DNA of 61,356 nucleotides, from assembly GCA_027579435.1 (NCBI GenBank), contig JANBPK010001493.1, positions 1 through 61,356 on the forward strand, in the 5' to 3' direction. Below, piece after piece: positions 55,133 to 61,356 of this stretch. Origin of the DNA: Candolleomyces eurysporus (lineage: Eukaryota; Basidiomycota; Agaricomycetes; Agaricales; Psathyrellaceae). A program made the position numbers and the translations under genes. The notes beneath the pieces were generated by a model that had not been told where the DNA came from, did not search any database, and worked only from the letters and a program-made list of their open reading frames with translations. Each line of letters begins with the position of its first letter. The first letter of the stretch is position 1.

Positions 55133-57829
55133 CTACGTGGTCTTAGCTTTAATCAAATTAGCCATAAGATCAAAGCTATTCCCATCGGGCTGCAAATCGA
55201 TATACTGCAAGCCACCCTCCCGCGCAGGATACACATACCTCCCATAACTCGTACCCTTCGAATCGAGGTGACTATCGTCCCTGACCGTCCTCAACAGCCC
55301 ATAATCCGGGGTGATTCCGACGATCCGAACTTCAGTGGGAGGTGTGGTTGTGGTGACAGTGACGCGCTGTTCCGTGTGCAGCCAGACGTCGTAGTAGGAT
55401 TGAAGGAAGGGTTCGAAGGAGCCTCCGGTGGACGTGAACTCGTCCCATAGACGCTGGAAGGTGGTCATGATCGCTGCTGCGGTGCGTTCCAGAGAGAGAG
55501 GATGCTTCGTTCCTGACTCGGAGTGCAAGCGGGAGATGAGCTGGGCGAGGGATGCAATGGGCGGTTTGTTAAGGACATTGAGGCCGCATCCTGAAGACAC
55601 GAACGAAGGACGGAATGAGTGAGAAAACGATGTACCTGAGTGGCGACATGAGGAGGTGCTCACCGATCACAATATCAACCTTTCCTCCAGGAGCAAAGTT
55701 GGTGTTCACCAATATACCTCCAATCTTCTTCAGATCCTCCTTCGGGTTCGAAGTATCACCCTTATCGCTCAAGTCCAGATAGAGGTCATTAGGCCACTTG
55801 ATCCTGACCCTCTTACCCAACTCCGGACCAAGCACTTCGGGCATCCGACACGCCTGGCAAACCGCCAGCGCAAAAAGGTATTGGATAAAGACAAGCCGAT
55901 TGGCAGTCAAAGTTCCGTTCGTTGACGAGATTATGCTGGTAGGTACAGGCTCAAACGCGCTGTTGGTGCTAGTCGCTTTCAAGTTCGAAGGGATCGTCTT
56001 CGCCGTTTTACTGCTTTCTGGCCCAGTCGTTGTCTTTGTGCTCTTCGTGCTTCCATCCGCTGCCGATGTCTTCAATGAATCCGGAGGATTGGAGGCTGTC
56101 TTGAGACCAGTTGCACTCGGCTCGCCGGAGCTCGAAGTCTTCGTCGTTTTGGTCGAGTCAGTGTTGGAAGTTTTCGTTGTTTTGGTCGAATCGGTGCTTG
56201 AAGTCTTCGTGGTTTTAGTGGGATCAGTGCTCGAAGTCTTGGTCGTCTTGGTAGATTCGGTACTTGTGGTCTTCGTGGTTTTCGTCGAATCCGTGCTCGA
56301 AGTCTTGGTCGCGTCAGTACTCGAGGTCTTGGTCGTCTTCGGCCCCGAGCTAGTCTCCGTTGTTTTGGTCGTTTTGGTAGCATCGGAGGTTTTGGTGGTC
56401 TTCGCACCTTCAGCCGCGGGCGACGTCTTCGTACTCTTAGCAGCAGTTGTCTTCGCGCTGCTGCCGGATGTACTACCACCTCGTCCTCCAGGGTCCAGGT
56501 TAATGCGGACCAGGAGACTCAGCATCAAGCAGCCTTCAGGCGAGAGCCATACGTTCTTGCCTCGGCCTCTTCCCGCGAGCTGTTGAGCGGCGATGGAAAG
56601 AACTGGTACTGGGAGTTTGCTTAGCAGCGTCGGATTCCTGTGTCAGAGAATAAGTAAGAGAAATGGGTTGGCTTTGAGAAATTAGGTACTGACTTATCGA
56701 GCATACTCTGGGTACTTGTGACCCTTTCGCTGTAAAACAGCAGTTCTCCAAAGCTCCAGGAACGGCCGTCCTCGGAGCCATCAGACCCTTTGAGTTCGGC
56801 CAGGGTATCGTAGAATAGCCGAAGGTCGAAGCGCGGGATGTGTGTTTGGGGAGGGAGGACGCCATCGGGGCACACGATGACGTACTTGTCTTCAGGCTTG
56901 ACCCCGGGTTGCTCTTTCCTCTCCAGGACATCGGCAGATGAGCTGAGGGAGGTGAAGCGGAATGTATCTGCAGTATCTTTGACGGCACCAGAAACGAAAG
57001 ATTCCGCTGTAGCGCTGTCAAAGAAGGGCCGAAGGGCCAATGTCACGAGAGCTTTTGGTCGTGAGTCTGATCGCGAGGGAGTGGAGGTCAGGAATTGGGG
57101 TAAGGGGGACAGGTCGAGAGGGGTGGAAGAAGAGGACGGTATTTGGAGATTTAAAGATGTGAGAAAGGATCTGATGATGGGATGCAAGGACGAGTCTTCG
57201 GATGCCCCTCGTAGCTTTGTGAGGGCGATCTTGCCCTTCCCCACAGACGCGTGGCCTGCTATGGGTCCGGATGGTGTAGTCGCCATAACATTGAATGGTT
57301 GCGGCTGTGCTTCGCCACCCAAGGTTGCATCCGTCACTTCTACTTGTATGGCTTGTCCTTCCTGCCCGGAGAGGGAGACAGCCTCTGTCTTGAAGCCGCC
57401 GGATGTGACGGGATAGATGGAGGTCTTGGTTGATTTATCAAGGAATCTAAGTGGTTCTCTTTGATCTGCTTCATTTATGTAAGATTGGCCAATGTTCAAC
57501 GTGGAGAGAGATGCTTCCAAGCCTCCTGGTTGCTCTTCTGCCCTGGCGCCAGCTGAGAACCCAAGGAAAGCACCACCTTGCTCCACATAATCTCTGATTC
57601 TCTGCACCTCCTTGGGGGTGAAGATGTTAACATCGGTGGTGGAGGCACCGGTCGTCAGACCTGGGAGCACGAAGAGTGCACAGGCAATCTCCCATGGTTC
57701 CTTGATAAATGAGGCCTTGGTGAGTGGCTGGACTGTATAGTTGGGCAGAGCCACTGAGCGCAGCAGATCAAGGGCACCATCGAGTGATTTCTGGTCGACC
57801 TCTGAGCCAGAGTAGACTAGAACGTTCAT
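55133..57829 (-). CDS. BPL1: Biotin-protein ligase (holocarboxylase synthetase)
   Basis: Attaches biotin to carboxylases through biotinyl-AMP. The ATG at 57829 (MNVLVYSGSEVDQ) opens the glutamine-amidotransferase-like BPL_N domain (VEQGGAFLGFSAGARAE). The catalytic domain has QQLAGRGRGKNVW (the biotinyl-AMP loop GRGRGK) near 56.57 kb, KWPNDLYLDL near 55.79 kb, KIGGILVNTNF and VDIVIG|CGLNV. The C-terminal domain ends LMANLIKAKTT at 55133. Between LLVRINLDPGGRGG and LVFIQYLFALAV lies a low-complexity insertion of roughly 190 residues rich in Lys, Thr and Ser, with an 11-residue repeat. It falls between two conserved core motifs; no stop interrupts it and no intron signals were obvious. Otherwise all motifs are intact. 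Confidence 0.94.
56136..56330. repeat. 33-bp coding minisatellite in the biotin ligase
   Basis: About five head-to-tail copies of a 33-bp unit encode STKTTKTSSTD-like 11-mers on the minus strand; variants include Pro, Asn and Glu at single positions. Less regular KTTKTS runs extend the tract to about 56440. Being a multiple of three, copy-number change would keep the reading frame. Confidence 0.85.
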
Positions 57830-58203
57830 GCTGCTGCTGTATCGAGTAAAGAAGGAGAGATCGTCGTAGAAGGAGCACTCTTAAGCCCGCACCACCAAAG
57901 GATCCGCTATCGCCGCTCAGGGGCCGGATCACATGCGGCCCGGGCGATCAAAGTCCGGACACGTGGTCGTGGAGACGTTTGGCCTTTTTGGCACCAGGTC
58001 CGGTCGACGTTGTTCTCTCCCCGACCTCAGTTTTGGCCTCAGCAAGGAGCGTACCTCTACAGGCTGTGACAGTGCGTATGCGAGCTGAAAAAATGTCGAG
58101 TCTAACAATTGCTGATTGAATGTCAACATCTCCTCAGACCAGTCTCAATCCAACTTGACCCACCGCATCGACTTGCTTACCCGGCCTTAATACCAGGGTC
58201 AAC
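57830..58203. promoter_or_regulatory. Divergent promoter of biotin ligase and RTF1
   Basis: 374 bp between two divergent start codons. It is GC-rich in the part next to the biotin ligase. No specific factor site is claimed. Confidence 0.5.
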
Positions 58204-60298
58204 ATGTCTGAATTTGAAGATGACATCGACGATCAGCTCCTGGAGCTAGCAGGAGCAAGCGAGAAAAAAGAGCGTCGCAAATCCAAGTCGTCAAAGTCAA
58301 ACAGCAGAAAGCGACACATGGAAAGCGACAGCGATCGGGACATTGAGAGCGAAGAGGAAGACGACGTGGACGAGGAGACAGCCGACCCGTACCCTTACGA
58401 CGGTCAATATCTCGACCAGGCCGACAAAGAATCGTGCGTACCTCGACGTTCCACAAACCCGTTCATCCAATTGACGCCGCCGTGAATGAAGTCTGCTCGC
58501 CCTGCCTGAAATCAAGCGCGAGGAGATTCTGGCAGAGAGAAGTGAGGAGAAACGTCGCTTGCAAGAGAAGCGCCTGCTTGCGCAGATGGTGAAGCAGCAG
58601 AAAGGCTCTGGGGGGNATGGTTGTGGCCCTTGACGAGGACAGCGTCGCTCGTGCTGCCAAGCGTACGTAACTCCGAGTCCGAACCATGTCGGGTACGATG
58701 CTATTCATTATACAGGCCAGCATGCCGTTCGCGGAGCGACCAAGGAGAAATCGAGGAAGCTCGATGAACTCAAAGCCAAAAGGAAGGCCAAGGACGAGTC
58801 GAGGAAACGGGTGTGTATTATTGCAGTCTTCTGCTCAATTATTCAGCCTCTAACGGACCATTAGGCGAAGCTATCCCCTACATCCCATCGTGACCGGTCA
58901 AGGTCACCCGGTGAGGATATGGAGTTCTCTTCTGAGGAACAAGAAGACGGAATGTACACCAAGGAGGAGCAAGCAGAGGAAAGGGAAAGGAGATTACTCG
59001 GCTTGAGCTCATCCGGAAGTAGGTCTAAAGAAGAAGATGAGGAAGACCTCACACCTGCCACACTGGAAGACTATAACCACTGCCGTTTGACTCGTGACTT
59101 GGTGGCCAAGTGGTGTTTAACCCCTTGGTTCCAGGAATACGCAGCCGGTTCTTGGGTGCGCTACTTGATTGGCAACGAAGGCGCCGAGCCTGTGTACCGG
59201 ATATGTCAAATAACTGGTCCGTCTCTATTTCTTCTCTCACCGTTACCTTCCTGTATTAATTTCGACCACCCTGTTAGAACTCGCGGCCGAGACGGTGAAA
59301 CCTTACAAGGTTAACGAGCGAGTTGTGAATCAAGCAGTTGTGCTCAAGCATGGCAAATCGACAAAGGTGTTCAACATGGACCGTATATCAAACGCTCATT
59401 TCACCGACGTGCGTATTTGCAGACTTTTGATCATCACTGTACTAAAACCCCATATACTACAGAGAGAGATTGATCGACTGAAGAGCGTGTGCAAAGCAGA
59501 GCACGTCAAGCTCCCGACGAGGAAGGAGCTTCAAAACAAGCGCGCCCAGATGCGTCAGCTGGAATCACAGCCTTTGACCGAGAAGGATATTTCTGTCATG
59601 CTCGAGCGGAAGAAGGAACTGCAGGCCACAAGTGATCCATCACAATTGAAGATGAAAAAGGCACGGCTCAATCAAGCTCGCTCACTGGCCATGAAACGCC
59701 AGGACCCCAAGGAGGTGGCGGACCTGGACAAGCAACTTGCCGCTCTACAAGCTCAGCTTGACGCTTTTGGTCCCGAGAACGCGCCCGGTGATTCGCGGGA
59801 GGATATCCTGCGGAAGGTCAACGAGAGGAACAGGAAAGCCAACGTTGAGTCGGTGCGCAGGGCAGAGTTGGCCGAGAGCGAAAGGAAGAGGAAGGAACGA
59901 GAGCTGGTTATTCAAGCTGCTGCGCAGGGTGGTTCCGCTGCTGGAGCGGCCGTTGCCGTCAAGTATGATCCTAGCGCGCGGTTGAAGACAGTGCCTAGAC
60001 TCTTCAATGCTGCTACCCCTACCACAAGGTTTGAGGCTCCCCGACTTCCTTTGTTTGCCATCGCTAATCTTGTCGTCCTTTCTTGTGCTATTTAGACCGG
60101 GTACCCCAGCGAACAACTCAAANGGCCGGGACGCCGTCCGCTGGCACGCCTGGACCCAGCGGATCGGCGGCTACTCCGCCTTCGAATGGTGCCTCGACTG
60201 CGCCTGGCGTCACCAGTCGACCTCTTCCCACTAACACCCAGATGGCCTTTGAGCAGAAGCTGCTCGAGACCATCGATATCGACCTGGGTGATTTCTAA
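58204..60298 (+). CDS. RTF1: RTF1, Paf1 elongation complex subunit (Plus3 domain)
   Basis: Nuclear transcription-elongation factor needed for histone H2B ubiquitination. The ATG at 58204 (MSEFEDDIDDQLLELAG) begins an acidic, Lys/Ser-rich N-terminus with LPEIKREEILAERSEEKRR. Basic linker helices follow, then the Plus3 domain (NHCRLTRDLVAKWCLTPWF, GSWVRYLIG, YRICQIT, KPYKVNERVVNQAVVLKHG). A long coiled coil (KELQNKRAQMRQLE, KKARLNQARSLAMKR) precedes the C-terminal LETIDIDLGDF with a stop at 60298. At least six introns are present. Ambiguous bases at 58616 (G run) and 60123 (A run) fall in coding sequence. At each the frame continues only if one base is added or removed, so run-length error is likely. 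Confidence 0.95.
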
Positions 60299-60917
60299 AT
60301 ATCACCATCACTGCCGATCCTTTGACAGGGATCGACGAAAATATGTGTTTGCATGGGCTTTTGGATTCCTTGATAACGCTGAGGACCATTCCTACTGTAT
60401 AGTAGTGTCAAGCCGGAATAGATACTCGGGTGGCTTGTTAATTGAAAGGGGCCGGTGATCGTTGGCGCTGTGATATTTAATGTGTGACTGTATGATACTC
60501 ACCAATAGTACTGCTGTAATATATACTGCTGGTGGAATAGATGTTGTTTCCTTGGCGCCACATCGCTAGCGCCTGGATGCCATAATCAGGCTGTCATTTT
60601 TCGACGGGAGCAGGACGTTGGGTATCCGCCCTTGCTGGAGCAACGCTGCCAATTTTGCTTGGGATTTCCTGCCAAAGTTGCCATCCACCGAGCGCGGAGG
60701 GACGTGGCCAAACTGAGATAAGATTAGATGGCGCAAAATCTTGGTGATCTAAAAACGGCAGTGGCCCGAAAAGGACAAGGCTTGATCCTGCTGTTTCTCG
60801 CGCACGCACCAGGTCACATCTTTGAACGTCGGTTTGTTGTCGTCCACAACTTGCATACCCCTGCTCACTGCCTGCGACGCTGTCCAAAGCCCCCCCNGAC
60901 GTCGTCCACACGCAGCC
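60299..60917. other. Intergenic, nothing recognised
   Basis: About 620 bp between RTF1 and the next plus-strand gene, with one ambiguous base at 60897 beside a C run. No coding or RNA feature was recognised. Confidence 0.5.
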
Positions 60918-61356
60918 ATGGCAGGCTCGACAATGTCCTCAGACTCGCTCAGCTCTCCGTCGCCCTCTCCCACCCCACCTCCCCAGCAGTCTCTGGGACC
61001 GTCACAGTCACTGCCTCCCCAGGGCAGATCCTCGGCCTCCTCCAGCAAGGCTCTCGCCGCGACCCCCAACGACGCTCGGAGACCACCCAACAGTGCAGCT
61101 ACCGGTCTGGATTCGGGCTCTGAGCTCTCCGAACTCACTGAAGACGAGCAGGAAAATGGAACCAGCAACACGCACGAGTCGAGGAAGCGGTCGTCCACCC
61201 GTGATGCCGACGAGGACGAGGACGAAGACGATACTCCGGACACAGATAAGCGACCGCCACCTCCGTCGCGCCGCCCTACAAAGACGCGGAGGCGTAAACG
61301 CAGCAGTATCGTTCCTGCCCCCATGTGGGGTTGGGCGAGCAAGGAGCAAAGGGCAC
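60918..61356 (+). CDS. 5' end of an acidic, probably nuclear protein (truncated by window)
   Basis: The ATG at 60918 opens a frame that stays open for 146 codons to the window end. The product starts MAGSTMSSDSLSSPSPSP, is Ser/Pro-rich, then has ELSELTEDEQEN, an Asp/Glu run (DADEDEDEDD) and a basic stretch (RRPTKTRRRKR) before VPAPMWGWA. Such composition is common at the N-terminus of chromatin or transcription factors, but no domain is reached within the window. No minus-strand alternative looks better. Confidence 0.6.
   Translation, partial: MAGSTMSSDSLSSPSPSPTPPPQQSLGPSQSLPPQGRSSASSSKALAATPNDARRPPNSAATGLDSGSELSELTEDEQENGTSNTHESRKRSSTRDADEDEDEDDTPDTDKRPPPPSRRPTKTRRRKRSSIVPAPMWGWASKEQRA

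Noticed and set aside
55798..56586. 262-codon plus-strand frame opposite the biotin ligase
   Set aside because: It is the mirror of the Lys/Thr/Ser repeat tract and reads as Val/Leu/Phe repeats; the minus strand carries the conserved ligase motifs.
1..61356. CRISPR array, rRNA, complete LTR or DNA transposon
   Set aside because: No regularly spaced short repeats, no rRNA-like sequence, no paired long terminal repeats and no reverse transcriptase or transposase catalytic motifs were seen on either strand.

Overview
The window is nuclear DNA of a filamentous basidiomycete, most likely an Agaricomycete. Genes are broken by many short introns (about 50-60 nt, GT-AG with CTNAC-like branch sites, plus three GC-AG introns). 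The gene families (seven-plus-TM orphan protein, basidiomycete P450s, NACHT STAND NTPase, RGG-Argonaute, BTB protein, M20 hydrolase) are typical of mushroom genomes. Fourteen single N bases are scattered through the window, nearly all beside homopolymer runs. This looks like an assembly whose run lengths were uncertain, and it explains several small frame breaks.

Layout. 1-3.1 kb: gene-poor, with a short 74-bp tandem repeat and one weak small gene. 3.2-4.8 kb: orphan multi-pass membrane protein (+). 5.1-8.5 kb: gene-decay zone holding the remnant of an unknown gene (-) and a broken P-loop NTPase (+). 8.8-11.9 kb: Hcs1/IGHMBP2-type helicase (-). 12.1-14.7 kb: cytochrome P450 (-). 15.3-16.0 kb: small coiled-coil protein (-). 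16.2-18.4 kb: M20-family hydrolase (+). 18.8-20.1 kb: BTB protein with a C-terminal NAC-alpha-like UBA segment (+). 20.4-22.0 kb: alpha/beta hydrolase (-), divergent from MCM4 (22.2-25.5 kb, +), whose promoter carries an MCB element. 26.2-28.4 kb: NACHT NTPase (+). 28.7-34.5 kb: a divergent pair of paralogous MFS anion permeases.

32.4-54.6 kb is the notable region. It appears to be a local amplification of a five-gene unit: MFS permease (+), Argonaute (-), ketopantoate-reductase-like enzyme (-), FAR1-type zinc protein (+), P450 (-). Block 1 (32.4-40.04 kb) keeps MFS and Argonaute, with only slivers of the FAR1 gene and P450. Block 2 (40.04-48.74 kb) keeps Argonaute and the reductase, with wrecked MFS, FAR1 and P450 copies. 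Block 3 (49.0-54.6 kb) keeps reductase, FAR1 gene and P450. Each ancestral gene therefore survives intact (or nearly so for MFS) at least once, while Argonaute and the reductase are doubled. Two internal breakpoints lie on paired GACGCGTC palindromes.

55.1-61.4 kb returns to housekeeping genes: biotin-protein ligase (-) with a repeat insertion in its catalytic domain, divergent from RTF1 (+) of the Paf1 complex, then the 5' end of an acidic nuclear-looking protein (+) cut by the window edge. No rRNA, tRNA, CRISPR array or complete transposon was recognised.
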